Below are positions 13,453 through 26,091 of a DNA stretch of 64,000 nucleotides, piece by piece (position 1 is the stretch's first letter; each line of letters starts with the position of its first letter). The translations under genes and the position numbers were made by a program. Origin of the DNA: Nicotiana tabacum (lineage: Eukaryota; Streptophyta; Magnoliopsida; Solanales; Solanaceae); NCBI RefSeq assembly GCF_000715075.1, contig NC_134081.1, forward strand, positions 106,380,108-106,444,107. Direction: 5' to 3'. The notes under the pieces were generated by a model. That model did not search any database and was not told the origin of the DNA. It was given only the letters and a program-made list of their open reading frames with translations.

Positions 13453-14309
13453 TCATAACTAGGTTTTTCTTGGGAGGTGAAACACACTAGCCTTCCACAT
13501 ATATATATCATTTTTTGTTGGTATTTTTTCGTTATTCTTTTCATTTTTTTCCTAATATATTCCAAATATTTTACTTTTCTTTTTCGTTCTCTTTCTTTAT
13601 CGTGCATATAACTGCGAATTCCGACAACTTTTTTTCCCTCTACCTGTCACGACCCAAAATCCCACCTCAGGCGTCGTGATGACAGTTAGTCTCTAAGACT
13701 AGGTAAGCCAATTACAATCTCATTTCAAGCCATTTTTTTTAATTCATAAAATTTAATACAAGTGTCGAAACCAAAAGCGGAAACAAACATAACAACATCC
13801 TAAGACTGGTAATACTGAGTCACGAACTGTAACGGAGTACATGCAATGATCTCAAGGATCGAATATATAATATTGTTCGAATAAGAGTTGACAGTACAAT
13901 AAAATAGAAAGACTCCAAGGGACTGCGACGACCGAGTAGCTCTACCTTGAATCCTTGCGATCAACACACTAACTCTGCCCGAGTCTGATCCAATACCTGG
14001 CTCTGCACAAAAATACGCAGAAGTGTAGTATGAGTACACCACAGTCGGTACCCAGTAAGTATCAAGACTAACCTCGATGGAGTAGTGACGAGGTACAGTC
14101 AAGACACTCACTAGTCAAATAACTTGTGCATTTTAGCATATAAAAATAAACGAAAGACAAACAACGGTGATAGCAACAATAATCCACTAGTGATATAAAC
14201 AGCAAGGCAGCAAGAACACCATAAATATTGCTCAAACGAATAATGAACACAAGCACAATCAATTAATCAAGTCCTTCAAAATATACCTCATTTGTCTATA
14301 AGTTTTTTG

Positions 14310-14490
14310 AATAAAAATCTTTAGAATATAATCCTTTCAATTAAATATATCTCGAATATACTTCTTTCAAGTAAATATCTTACGTATATAATTCTTTCAA
14401 ATAAATATCTTTCAATTATAATTCTTTCAAATATAATTCCTTTCAAGGAAAATCTTTCAAATATAATTCTTTCAAATAAAAGTCACCATG
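14310..14490. repeat. ttctttcaa-type short repeats in LTR
   Basis: Repeated aatataattctttcaaat and aaatatctttcaa blocks of about 20-30 bp in irregular tandem. Confidence 0.7.
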
Positions 14491-14540
14491 TGACACCTCA
14501 TTTCATAATCATAAAAATTACGGGTCTCAGCCCACTTTCA

Positions 14541-14775
14541 TATTTCCATGGCACCTCGTGCCCATATTTCTGTCACAACCGCACGAATAATTCGCGTGCC
14601 AATAATAAAATCATAATATTTTTCCGGCACGAGATATTTCTTTCATAACTTCACGGACAACTCACGTGCCAATAATAAAATCATCATATTTTTCCGGCAC
14701 CTCGTACCCATATTTTTATCATAACCGCATAGACAACTTACGTGCCAATAATAAAATTATTATATTTTTTCGGCA
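14541..14775. repeat. Three 73-bp tandem repeats with G-box hairpins
   Basis: Three units of about 73 bp. Each has aaccgcacg, a short spacer, then (c/t)acgtgccaataataaaat and ttttccggcac. The middle unit has a perfect CACGTG G-box. GCACG/GGCACG facing CGTGCC gives each unit hairpin potential. Confidence 0.8.
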
Positions 14776-15097
14776 ATAGTCATAGGCTCACAATTTCAAC
14801 ATGAATCAGACTTTTATCAAGTTTACCGAAACAACAAGACATGTTGCACAATAGATAAAAAGAAACACAAGAAAAATCACAACATCACATAAAAATTACC
14901 AATACAATAATTCCACATCATCACGTGTCATCCCTGACAGTAGCCACTCTTTTCTCTCCTATAGCCACCCATATCACTCCATAATAATATCCACCTTTAT
15001 CCCTCCGCTCTGACAATATCAATAGCCACATTTATTGCTCTTATAGCACCCTTAACTGTTGTGCACGTGAGGTATTAACTGGAATAAAGCACGTAGC

Positions 15098-16381
15098 CTA
15101 AGTGTTTTGATGAAATTCACCCCTCCCAAGTCTGGGACAATCTCTCATGATGGGCCTAGTATCACCACACTCATAACAACCATTCTGAGTCTGCGACTGC
15201 TTGTACTGAGTCTGTGCCGGATAACTGGAATAACCACTGTAAGAACCTCGTGCCGGTGGTGCACTAAAAGTATTAACTGGAGCACTATGAGTACTCTGAA
15301 TTGCGGACTGGGCTGATCGACTGTCCGAGCCTCCGCCATGATGAGTCATAGTTGCAGAGTAGAATCCACTGAATCCTCCAGAGTTTCGAGATCTTTTGAC
15401 CTCCTTAGACTCCTTTTCCTCACTTCGAAAACGTTCTATCATCTTGGCAATCTCTACTACTTTCTGAAATGGAATGTCAGTCTGTAATTCTCGAGCCATA
15501 CATATTTTAAAATCATAATCGAGCCCTTCAATGAATCTATAGACTTGCTCTCTAAGAGGAACCAAGGTAGATGCATGACGGGCTAACTCATTGAACCTGA
15601 TAGCATACTCTAACACCATCATGGTGCCCTGACGCAACCATTCAAACTCTGTGCACCATGCGTCTCGGAGAGTCTGGGGAACAAACTCTTTCAAAAACAT
15701 CTGCGAAAATTGAGCCCAAATTGGTGGCATTGCATCGGCTGGTCTACCTTCTTCATAAACTTGGCACCACTGATACGCTGCTCCTGACAGCTGAAATGTA
15801 GTGAAGACAACTCCGTTCACTTCCACCATACCCATGGTACAGAGAATACGGTGACACTTTTCTAGAAATCCTTAAGCATCCTCGGTAGCTATGTCACTAA
15901 AGGTAGGTGGACTATACCTTTTAAATCTTTCAAGTCTCTTTTGTTCTTCTTCTGATGCCTCTAGCCTGACCTCAAGCTGAACTGGAATAACATGTTGTAC
16001 CGGTACTATACCTGGAGCCTGACCAATATGAACCTGATGCTCTGAAGTATGGGCGGTAGGAGTCTCAACTCCTCCCACAATCTATGAAATATTTTGTGAA
16101 ACGGACATCAATCCCGCCTGAGTTAATGTACCAAACATGTTCAGAAACTGTGCTAAAGTCTCATGAAGTCCGAGGGTAACAATAGGTGTCTCTGGTGCTT
16201 GTCCCCCAACTGGAGCTACCGGCGACTCCTCGACTGCTGATTTGACGGGTGCTCTAGCTGATTTGACGGGTGTCCTTCCTCGGCCTCTATCTCGACCTCT
16301 ATCTCGACCCTGGCCTCTTGCGGCCCTAGCAGAATGCGCGGGTTTCAGCTCAGCTGACCCGGTAGCACGTGTCCTCACCAT
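15098..16381 (-). pseudogene. Ty3/gypsy gag with degenerate zinc knuckle
   Basis: The start at 16,381 (MVRTRATGS) is the conserved gag beginning seen also at 37,911. An Arg/Gly/Asp-rich tract follows, then GGVETPTA, RLERFKRYSPPTFS and DA. After a break (about 15,836-15,871) come the WCQVYEEGRP, FLKEFVPQTLRDAWCTEF and RQGTM segments of the gag domain, and an EEKESKEVKRSRNSGG basic linker. Near the C-terminus the knuckle reads C-YE-C-GDTR-P-IMRD-C, so the zinc-binding His has become Pro. Two in-frame breaks and the lost His make it non-functional. It is closest to the gag at 1-922. Confidence 0.9.
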
Positions 16382-16587
16382 CTGTGAGAGAATAGAGATA
16401 CAAAGTCTCAAACTCCAAAATCAACAAATTTCGCACGACAGGAATGAAAGAAGTGAAAATTTCCAAACAGTTATGTAGCCTCTCAAAGATAAGTACAGAC
16501 GTCTCTCTACCGATCCCCAAGATTCTACTATACTTGTTGGTGGCTCATAGAACCTATGAACCTAGAGCTCTGATACTAACTTAGTCG
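16382..16587 (-). promoter_or_regulatory. Gypsy leader with degenerate tRNA-Met primer-binding site
   Basis: The leader contains the palindrome AGACGTCT (16,497-16,504) and, at about 16,567-16,578, gctctgatacta, the reverse complement of a tRNA-iMet primer site with one mismatch. The adjacent LTR is mostly deleted. Confidence 0.75.
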
Positions 16588-16957
16588 AGGCTTTAAATCA
16601 CATCAAACAATGCTGAAACAACGAATCGCGCCTCGAATCGAATTATGAGTTATGAAATTTCCAAATTCTATAATTTGCGCCAAAGTCCGGACATATGCCC
16701 AAGTCCAAAATCGCCATACGAAGCTATTGACATCATCAAAATTCTATTCTGAAGTCGTTTGCACAAAAGTCAAACTCCGGTCAACTTTATTCATTTAAGC
16801 TTCAAAAATAAAAATTGTTCTTTCAACTTAATTCTGAATTTTTCGAAAACCAAACTCGACCACACATGCGGGTCATAATACATATTACGAAGTTGCTCGG
16901 GGCCTTAAGTCGCTGAACGGGACGTTAATTCTCAAAATGACAAGTCGGGTTGTTACA

Positions 16958-17534
16958 CCATCTCCAACTTTTTTCCGTTTCTTTCTCCAATAATTTTGTC
17001 AGCAAGCGTTTTATCTTTTCTTAGTACTTTTTTTTTTATTTTGTTTATTCTATTCCTTTCATTTCTTTTTCTTTTTTCTTCTTTTTCTTTTATTTTCTCT
17101 CTTTTTTTGTTAGTCGGGAGAAATAATAGCGTTCCAATAACTTTCACCAGCCTAGACAGTAGCAGATTCGCGCAAAACAATTCATGTCACAGTAATATGT
17201 CTATCAAAGCAATGCTTTGATAATAGTTGCATCATAATTTTCACTTTAAAGTAATATATTTTCAATATATTCCTTTTACTTGCTTTAGGTTTGTCGGGGG
17301 AGCCTTGGGAGAAGAGTGTTTAGGGTTACAACAGAGGGTGTGTTGTTCTTGGAGGGGGTGTCTTGATTTTCGAAAAAAAATAAAAAATAAAAAAAGGTTC
17401 AGGGATAATGATAATTAATTAAATATAAATACTATGGTATCCAATTAAAAATGACTGTTGCACATATTAGTTTGTTTTCATCTTATTTTTCATGCTTCAC
17501 ATGCTTCTAAGAGAGTGAACTCACTTTCTTTGAC
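16958..17534. other. Interior of the TIR transposon
   Basis: T-rich sequence (16,958-17,130) followed by about 400 bp without a recognised domain. It is the middle piece of the split DNA transposon. Confidence 0.6.
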
Positions 17535-20500
17535 TGTCGCGACCCCAAATTCCCTCCGTAGGATGTCGTGATGGCACCTAGTCTCTAAGACTAAGTAAGC
17601 CTATCAATACAAAATAATAATAAATATCTGAAATAAATAAACTACAATTCAAACAATTTCAACTCCCAAAACCCGGTAGAAATAAGTCACAAGCTTCTAA
17701 GAATTTTATCCCCAATGTCTCTATATATCAAGGTCTAAAGAAAAATAAGGAAGCAACATAATAATGATAGAAGGGGACTCCGGAGTCTGTGGACGCTGAC
17801 AGATATACCTCGAAATCTCCGTGCACAGTTAACTCACTGAAGTTGGGGCTGGTAAGGAGTACCTGGATCTGCACAAAAAGATGTACAGAAGCGTAGTATA
17901 AGTACACCACAGCGTTACCCAGTAAGTTCCAAGCCTAACCTCGGTAAGAGTAGTGACGAGGTCAGGTCAGGCCCTACTGAAAAATAATAATGGCATGGTA
18001 AAATATTTATCAATATAATAAAATAAAATGACAATGGAAATGAATCAAGTAGTGTGTCACCATTTAATTATACCAAATAATGGCAAATAATACCTCGTGG
18101 AAACAAAAACAGAATTCTTTTCAACTTTAAGAAATCACAACAATAATCAAAGGCAACTGCGGCCATAAATCAATATCAACAAGGGCACTCCCGAGGTACC
18201 GTCTCGTAGTCCCAAATCATAAATAAATTCACAATATCTCATTTTCTTATCTCACCGCTGGAGCCTTCACAATTTATTTTAAAGAAAATATTTTTTCCGA
18301 AATAGCATCCCGCGCTTTAGCCATCCTTATCAAATCGCATGACTTCTAGTAGTTCTCCCCACTAGTCACGCATATCAAGCCACCCTTATCTCACCGCATG
18401 CGTATCAATATCACAATATATCACAATTTGCACCTCAAGTGCTCAAATAATTTAACTTGCCAAAATAATTCAACAACAATATTTTTCCACGCAATAAAGA
18501 ACTCATGGCTCATGTCAAAATAATTCAACAATAATATTTTTCCACAATAAAGAGCTCACGGCTCATGTCAAAATAATTCAATAATAATAATTTTCCACAA
18601 TAAAGAGCTCACGGCTTCATCACAATGAGTACGAAAATCTTACAAAAATATTCAGGAATAAATAATTCAATAAAATAATATTTCAAAATTTTTAATACGT
18701 TGCTTGAATACCAAATTTAAAAATGTCAAATACTTTATATTAATAATATTTAATTTAAAGAAAATCAACTTCAAATAATGCACAGAATAAAAGAAACCAA
18801 GTTCCAAATAAACAGATAAAACAATTAGCAGGAAAAGGTCAAGCAAATTTAAAATATAAACATTAAATCAATAATGAAGAATATAACAAAATAAGATAAT
18901 TTAATTAATGCGCAACAGTGATCTACACAATTTAAAAATATAATCTTTCACATTTAGCCAATGTACACACTCGTCACCTAGTGTACACGACTTTTCACAC
19001 ATTACAATTATCAATCCTAGGGAGAATTTCCCCCACACAAAGTTAGACAAGTCATTTACCTCGACTTGCTCCAATTTAATCAAGTAATATGTCTTTTCCT
19101 CGATTTTCCGACTCCGATTGACTCGAATCTAGTCATAATTAATTCGATACAGTCAACAAAAATTATATAATCAATTCCATAAGAAAATACTATATTTTTC
19201 AATAAAAATCCAAAATTAACTCAAATATTGCCCGTGGGGCCCACATCTCGGAATCCGGCGAAACTCACAAAATCCAACAACTCATTCAATTACGAGTCCA
19301 ATCATACCAGTTTTACTCAAATCCGACTCCGGATCAACACCGAAATCTCAAAAATTCGTTTATATGAGATTTCTAAAATTTCCCAAATTTCAATCTCAAA
19401 ACACTAATTAAATGGTGAAAATAATAATATATTCATGTATATTGACCAAATCCGAGTTAGAATCACTTACCCCAATGTCTTTTCCTTGAAAATCTATCAA
19501 AAATCGCCTATGCTCAAGCTCCAATTTGTTAAAAATGGCGAATGGGACGAATGCCCTCCTTTATAATTCTGCCCAGGCAGCCCTCAATCATGACCCTCGA
19601 TCCTCGGCCTCGATCATGACCCTCGATCGATCCTCGGCCTCGATCGTGGCTTCGATCATGGCCTTCGATCATGGGGTCGATCATGGCCTCGATCCTGGGG
19701 CTTGATCATGGCCCTCGATCCTGGGGCTCGATCATGGCCCTCGATCCTGGGGCTTGATCATGGGGATCGATCTTGGGCCTCGATCTTGGGCTCGATCATA
19801 GCCCAGAATTTTCAGCAGAAGAGAAAAATTGCAGCAGCTATTTTAAGTCCAACTTTTGATCCGTTAACCATACGAAACTCACCCGAGACCCTCGGGACCT
19901 CAACCAAATACACCAACAAGTCCTAAAATATCCTACGAACTTATTTGAAACCTCAAATCATATCAAATAACGCTAAAATCACAAATCACACCCCAATTCT
20001 AACTTAGTGAAACTTAAGAATTTCTAACTTCTACATTCGATGTCTAAACCTATCAAATCAAGTCCGATTGACCTCAAATTTTGCACACAGGTCATAAATG
20101 ACATAACAGAGCTATGAAAATTTTTGGAACTGGATTCCGACCCCGATATCAAAAAGTCAGCTCCCCGGTCAAACTTCCATACTTTAAATTCCTATTTTAG
20201 CCATTTCAAACCTAATTTCACTACGGACTTTCAAATAAAATTCCGATCATGCTCCTAAGTGCAAAATCACCATACGGAGCTGTTGGAATCATCAAAATTC
20301 TATTCCGGGAATGTTTGCACATAATTCGACATCCGGTCACTATTTGAACTTAAACTTTTAATGTTTTCATCAAAATTCCATATCTCGGGCTTGGGACCTC
20401 AAAATTTGATTCCGGGCATACGCCCAAGTCCCAAATCACGATACGGACCTACCGGAACTGTCAAAACACTGATCCGAGTTCGTTTGCTCAAAATGTTGAC

Positions 20501-20683
20501 CAAAGTCAACTCTATTGAGTTTTAAAGCTTTAATTCACATTTTAATCCATTTTTCACATAAAAACTTTCCGAAAAATTTTACGGACTGTGCACGTAATTC
20601 GAGGAATGATAAATAGTGCTTTTCGAGGTCTTAGAATACATAATTAATTATTAAATTTAAAGATGACATTTTGGGTCATCACA
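17535..20683 (-). repeat. 3' LTR of the 17,535-29,204 element
   Basis: About 3149 bp, closely similar to 26,092-29,204. The purine tract next to it is the reverse complement of ttctccacctct (20,684-20,695). Confidence 0.9.
19575..19805. repeat. cgatcatgg / cgatcctgg tandem repeats in 3' LTR
   Basis: Runs of 12-14 bp units (ctcgatcatggcc, ctcgatcctgggg), rich in CGATC. The same block is at 28,105-28,325 in the 5' LTR. Confidence 0.85.
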
Positions 20684-22790
20684 TTCTCCACCTCTAAAAC
20701 AAACGTTCGTCTTCGAATGGAGTTAGAAAAAGTACCTGAACTAGTGAATAAGTGTGGATAACAACAACGTATATCATGCTCAGTCTCCCAAGTCGCCTCC
20801 TCGACCGGATGACCTCTCCACTGAACCTTCACGGAAGCAATGTTCTTTGACCTCAGCTTTCGTACCTGCCTATCTAAAATAGCCACTGGTTCCTCAATAT
20901 AAGATAGATCCTTATCCAACTGAACCGAACTGAAGTCTAACACATGAGATGGATCGCCGTGATATTTTCGAAGCATAGAAACATGGAATACCGGATGAAC
21001 TGTAGAGAGACTAGGTGGTAGTGCAAGTTTGTAAGCCACCTCTCCAACTCTCTCAAGAATCTCAAAAGGCCCAATATACATAGGGCTCAACTTGCCCTTC
21101 TTCCTGAACCTCATCACACCCTTCATAGGCGAAATCCGAAGAAATACCCGCTTACCAACCATGAATGCAACATCACGAACCTTTTAATCTGCATAACTCT
21201 TCTGTCTAGATTGGGCTGTACGAAGTCGATCCTGAACCAACTTAACCTTTTCCAAGGACCAAGTCTGTACCCAATAGTCTAGTCTCGCCCGGTTCGAACC
21301 AACCCACCGGAGACCGGCACCGCCTACCATACAAGGCCTCATACGGAGCCATCTGAATGTTTGACTGGTACTTGTTGTTGTAAGAAAACTCTATAAGTGG
21401 TAAGAATTTATCCCAAGCACCCCAAAAATCTATCACACACGCACAAAGCATATCCTCCAGTATCTGAATAGTGTGTTAGGACTGCCCGTCCGTCTGAGGG
21501 TGAAATGCTATACTCAACTCTACCTGAGTACCCAACTCACGTTGTATTGCCCTCTAGAACCATGATGTAAATTGCGTACCCCAATCAGAGATGATAGATA
21601 TTGGTACGCCATGGAGTCTGACAATCTCGCGAATATAGACCTGAGCCAGTTGCTCCGAAGAGTAAGTAGTAACCACAGGAATGAAATGAGATGACTTGGC
21701 TGATCTATCCACAATCACCCAAGTTGCATTGAACTTCCTCTAAATCCATGGGAGCCCAACAATGAAATCCATAGTGATCCTCTCCCATTTCCATTCTGGA
21801 ATCTCTAACTTCTTAAGCAATCCACCCGGTCGCTGATGCTCATATTTCACCTGTTGACAATTTAGACATCGAGCTGCATACTCCATTATGTCTTTCTTCA
21901 TACACCTCCACCAATAGTGTTGTCTTAAGTCCTGATACATCTTTGCAGCATCCGAATGAATGGAGTACCGCAAACTGTGAGCCTAATGGAGAATCAACTC
22001 ACGCAAACCATCTACATTAGGCATACATAGCCTTCCCTGGATCCGTAATACATCGTCATCTCCAATAGTGACTTTCTTGGCATCACCGTTCTGAACTGTA
22101 TCCTTAAGGACAAGTAGATGGGGGTCATCATACTGACATTCCCTGATACGATCATAAAGAGAAGACTGAGAAACCATACAAGCCAAAATTCGGATCGGCT
22201 CGGAAACATCCAATCTAACAAACTGGTTGGCCAAGGCCTGGACATCCAAGGCTAAAGGACTCTCTGCTACCGGTAAATATGCTAAGCTGCCCAAACTCTC
22301 CATCTTATGACTCAAGGTATCGGCCACTACATTGGCCTTCCCAGGATGATAGAGAATGGTGATATCATAATCCTTAAGCAACTCCAACCATCACCGATGC
22401 GGCAAATTAAGATCTTTCTGTTTAAACAGATGTTGTAGACTCCGGAGATCGGTGTAGACCTCACAATGGACACCGTACAAATAATGCCGCCAAATCTTCA
22501 AGGCATGAACAATAGCTGCTAACTCAAGGTCGTGGACCGGATAATTCTTCTCATGTACCTTTAAACGTCTGAACGCGTAGGCAATCACCCTACCATCTTG
22601 CATCTACCGCACCGAGACCAATACGCGACGCGTTACAATACACAATATAAGACCATGAACATGTAAGTAATACCAATACTGGTGTCGTAGTCAAAGTGAT
22701 CTTGAGATTCTGAAAGCTCAACTCACACTCGTCTGACCCTGTAAATGGGGCACCCTCTTGGGTCAATCTGGTCTTAATAGTTGTTCATAA
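20684..22790 (-). pseudogene. Gypsy pol 3' part: RNase H, integrase, chromodomain
   Basis: Reading down the minus strand from 22,790: the end of reverse transcriptase (LTQEGAPF); RNase H, where the usual YCDAS reads YCNAS, replacing a catalytic Asp; HYLYG; the ILYHPGKANVVADTLSH linker; the integrase HHCC region (HYWW...CLNCQQVK) with WERITMDFIVGLP; the core with [10 protein letters not shown] and SDWGTQFT keeping both Asp; then the catalytic Glu position replaced by a stop. After this come the FSYNNKYQSNIQMAPYEALYGR segment and, at about 20,860-20,740, a chromodomain-like tail (VQWRGHPVEEATWE). The order RNase H-integrase-chromodomain marks it as chromovirus-type Ty3/gypsy. Protease and most of RT are deleted upstream. 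Confidence 0.9.
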
Positions 22791-23640
22791 TCAATTACAC
22801 AATCGTCAATTAACCTCATGTTAACAAAAATCTCGTTGCAAACCTTCATAATACTGATAATGAGATGCGAGGGATGAAGACCTCATAATTATTTACCCGA
22901 ATTAACGAATCACACTTAATGCCACCTGGGCGGGCACCTACCTCGTAAGTTAAAAATTAATAATTACAACACGAATTTGACAAGTATGCGCAGAGAATTT
23001 CATTCAAAAATTTTCAACTAAGCCTAACAGGCATGACTCCCTATTATTACTTTACTACAAATTTAATTTCACAAGCGAGAACTTAAACACAAGAATTTTT
23101 CTCACAAGGATCTCGTCCTTATATAACTTCCACCACAGCTCGTAGCCCGGTTTAAACATATCAATTTATATAAAAATGTGAGGATCTCGTTTTCAGTTCT
23201 GAATCACAAGTGATATGCACATCGTGCCAATCAAAAATTTCCATTTTCTCCTTTTAAATAATTTCGGTTACACCAAATCATAACACATAATGAACCCCAC
23301 ACCGGCAGGGCATATAATTCATAATTTGTAATTAATTATCCGTAAATTACATCACAACTTACCGAAATGAGTAACAGAAAGCCACCTTTAGCCTCACAGC
23401 TCTTATTAGTGACCAACATGGAATGATAGGCGTAATTATGGCCATAGAATCTCCCAACAAGAGTAAACACATAAGTAGATTATAGAATTATGAAGCTCAC
23501 TCATAAGTGGAGCACCATAGGAGGACTCGTTTCGATACTGAGAACCGAATCAAGTTAAGGAAATTATTCCTTTATATTAAATCGAGGTCGTACCTGTAAC
23601 GACACTATCTGATATAGCGACCTCCGCCATACCGTAAAAC
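22791..23640 (-). mobile_element. Non-coding internal module between gag and pol remnant
   Basis: Homologous in blocks to 4858-6060: shared phrases include gatgaagacctcataa...ttacccgaa, cttaatgccac and agaatctccca(a/c)caag. No coding signal. It occupies the place of protease and reverse transcriptase in this element. Confidence 0.65.
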
Positions 23641-24280
23641 AAATATATCAATGGTTAGGTCTCCACCTCTAGGACGCCTTCTACCCGCCTGTCCTCCACC
23701 CATAAATGGTCGTGTGTGTGGTGTAGTAACTGTAATAGGGCACGTAGCCTAATTGCTTTGATGAAATATGTCTCTCCCAAGTTTGGGACAATTTTCTCAT
23801 GATGTGCCTAGTATCACCGTATTCATAACAACCCCTTTGCGGGTTTGGTTGCTCATATTGAGTCTGTGCCAGATAACTAAAATAACTATTGTAGGAAACT
23901 CATGTCGGTGGTGCATTAAAAGAACTTACTGGAGCACCCCGAGTAATCCGATGTGCGGACTGGGCTGGCCGACTGCCCGAGCACCCGCCATAATGATTTA
24001 TACTTGCAGAGTAAAATCCACCGAATCCCCAGAACCTCGAGATGTCTTGGTCTCCTTAGTTTCCTTTTCCTCACTCTGAACACGTTCTAATAACTTGGCA
24101 ATTTCTACCACTAGCAGAAATGAAGTATCAGCCTGTAGCTCCCGAGTCGTACAAAGTTTTACAAATATAATTGGGTCCTTTAATGAGTTTGTGGACTCGC
24201 TCTCTGGCTGTAAGAAGTAAAGTAGGAATATGACGGGCTAACTTATTGAACCTGATGGCATATTATGACACCGTCATAGT

Positions 24281-24462
24281 TAGGGGTGTTCAAAATCGAA
24301 TCGAAACCAAAAATCGAACCGAAACCGAAGCTTAATGGCCTATTGGTATCGGTTTAACGGTTTAACGGACGGGGAACGGATTGAAATTTTTTTATTAACG
24401 GCTTATCGGTTTGGGGGCGGATTATTCAGTTTTCTTAACGGATAATCCGTTAACCCGTTAAG

Positions 24463-24547
<85 letters not shown>

Positions 24548-24990
24548 CAAAAACCATTCTTCCACTTCCAGTACTCTATCTCTATTCTCTATTACTAATT
24601 TACTATTAGACATTTAGTTATAATTTACTATTCCATTTAGTTACTATTAGATAATTTTGATTATCATGTATTATACCCAGTGTTCTCTTCTATTTATTCT
24701 GATAGTTATAAGTTATTAATAGGCTCATCTCCAGAGATGATTCTACTGGGAAATACGTTGGAATACACATCTCTCTATTTCTTCTATTTAGCTCTCTTCT
24801 TAGGAATTTTATTTTGAGTCATAGCGGTCAACAAACAATCCGATAAATCGCCCGATAAGAGCTAAACCGATACCAATTCGCCCGATATCTTATCGGGTGG
24901 CTAGCGGATTAATACATTTAAAAGCCGATAACTAATAAGCCAAACCGTTAAGAGTATATAACCGTCCAATCCGCCCGATAAGCAGCCCTA
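24281..24990. mobile_element. hAT-type MITE, 710 bp, with 8-bp target duplication
   Basis: Flanked by gtcatagt (24,273-24,280) and gtcatggt (24,991-24,998), 7 of 8 matching. The ends are inverted: taggggtgtt at the left and, reverse complemented, tagggctgct at the right. Internally it repeats atcggtttaacgg / cccgataa motifs in both orientations and has no open frame. An 8-bp duplication and TAGGG-type ends fit a non-autonomous hAT element. It entered after the gypsy element lost function or soon before; the gag target reads through cleanly once it is removed. Confidence 0.85.
24465..24544. repeat. (TA)40 microsatellite
   Basis: Uninterrupted TA dinucleotides of about 80 bp inside the MITE. 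Length in this assembly may be approximate because such tracts slip. Confidence 0.95.
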
Positions 24991-25140
24991 GTCATGGTGA
25001 CCTGACGCAACCATTCAAACCCTATGTGCCACGCATTACGGAGAGTCCGGGAAAACAAACTCTTTCAAAAGCGTTTGTGAGAACTAAGCCAAGTGGGCAG
25101 TGTTGCATTGGCTGGTCTTCCCTCTTCATAGGCTTGCCAC

Positions 25141-25945
25141 GAACACCGGTGGAGAATTATCTCTCCCAAGGCCAATTTCTTCTTTTGTTATGCTGACTCA
25201 ACACTGTTGAGCTGACCCATTTCTTAACATACTCTTTGATTCTTTTTTGGGGTAACCCTTACCCCTATTTATACACAACGATCACAAAAGTTGAGCTCCA
25301 TACAGACAAATCTTGGCACGAACCACATAGTCCAGAATCTCTTCAACAACTGTACTTCCTCCGAAGCACCCCAAAATCTGAAACCGTGGCATCCACGCTG
25401 AGTAGACCTTCTGTAAATTTAAAGTTATTTCTGTAACTCCTTTGGTACTGAAGTATAGGATTATTAAGGAGGCGGACATACCGCAAGTCCCAACCTTATC
25501 CTCTACAAAATCTCAGTCCTTAAACATGTGTAAATTTTAAGGAACCTTTCAGTACCGTATATATACATTTCAGGCCAAAACTGCTATAACACATGACCCC
25601 GCAATCCATCCATTGATAGTGGACTCCCTCCCCCCCACTCGTCGCGAAGTCATAGGTCACAAAGTCTGATGATCCACAATAATAACCTTCACAGCTCATA
25701 TAAATCAACCAGACGCCAACGTCTGTTGCACTCCCACATGATTCACTGGGTGATCTCTCAATACGCCCATATCTTCAGTCGGAACCACACGTTGAGGCAA
25801 TGTTTGAGCATCTCTAGCTCCCTCATAGTCCATCTGCGGCATCACAAACCGTCGACGCAGAACTGATATTGAGTGCGCAATGTCATACACGAGTGGATAC
25901 AAAGGAATATGAGATATATGTTTCAAGCTAAATCAATGTCGCACG
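25141..25945 (-). mobile_element. Non-coding 5' internal sequence of the gypsy element
   Basis: Replaces the gag N-terminus. Short blocks resemble 45,100-46,050 (for example cccccac...caaagtca, then tttcaagct(a/g)aatcaat near the leader), so this too appears to be a shared non-coding part. No coding signal. Confidence 0.5.
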
Positions 25946-26076
25946 ATAAGGAATCAAAGAAGTGAATATTTTCCTAACAGTTCCATAGCCTCCCGAAGAT
26001 AAGTACAGACGTCTCCGTACCGATCCACAAGACTCTACTAAACCTGCTTGTGACTCATAACACCTATGAACCTAGA

Positions 26077-26088
26077 GCTCTGATACCA
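26077..26088 (-). promoter_or_regulatory. tRNA-iMet primer-binding site
   Basis: On the minus strand it reads tggtatcagagc, complementary to the 3' end of initiator tRNA-Met, three bases after the 5' LTR end at 26,092. It primes minus-strand DNA synthesis in this class of element. Confidence 0.9.
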
Positions 26089-26091
26089 ACT

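Larger units (their letters stand above)
13645..16957 (-). mobile_element. Degraded Ty3/gypsy element inside the TIR transposon
   Basis: Bounded by a reverse-complement LTR terminus tgtcacgacc at 13,645 and a U3 terminus gttaca at 16,957. The order on the minus strand is: remnant 5' LTR of about 370 bp (16,957-16,588), leader, gag, then a partial 3' LTR (about 15,060-13,645) lacking its U3. Pol is absent. The flanking pentamers ctacc and ccatc do not match, so either an end has changed or the copy is recombinant. Confidence 0.75.
23641..25140 (-). pseudogene. Gypsy gag remnant split by a hAT MITE
   Basis: Minus-strand gag related to 15,098-16,381. The segment coding for the region before and after gtgccctgacgcaacc is interrupted by the 24,281-24,990 insertion. 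The zinc knuckle near 23,835-23,790 is damaged (first Cys kept, second changed to Tyr, last Cys lost). The N-terminal part is absent: at about 25,140 the gag stops and unrelated non-coding sequence begins. Scattered stops rule out function. Confidence 0.8.

Noticed and set aside
14541..14775. CRISPR-like array of regular repeats
   Set aside because: Only three directly tandem units, without unique spacers, inside a plant LTR.
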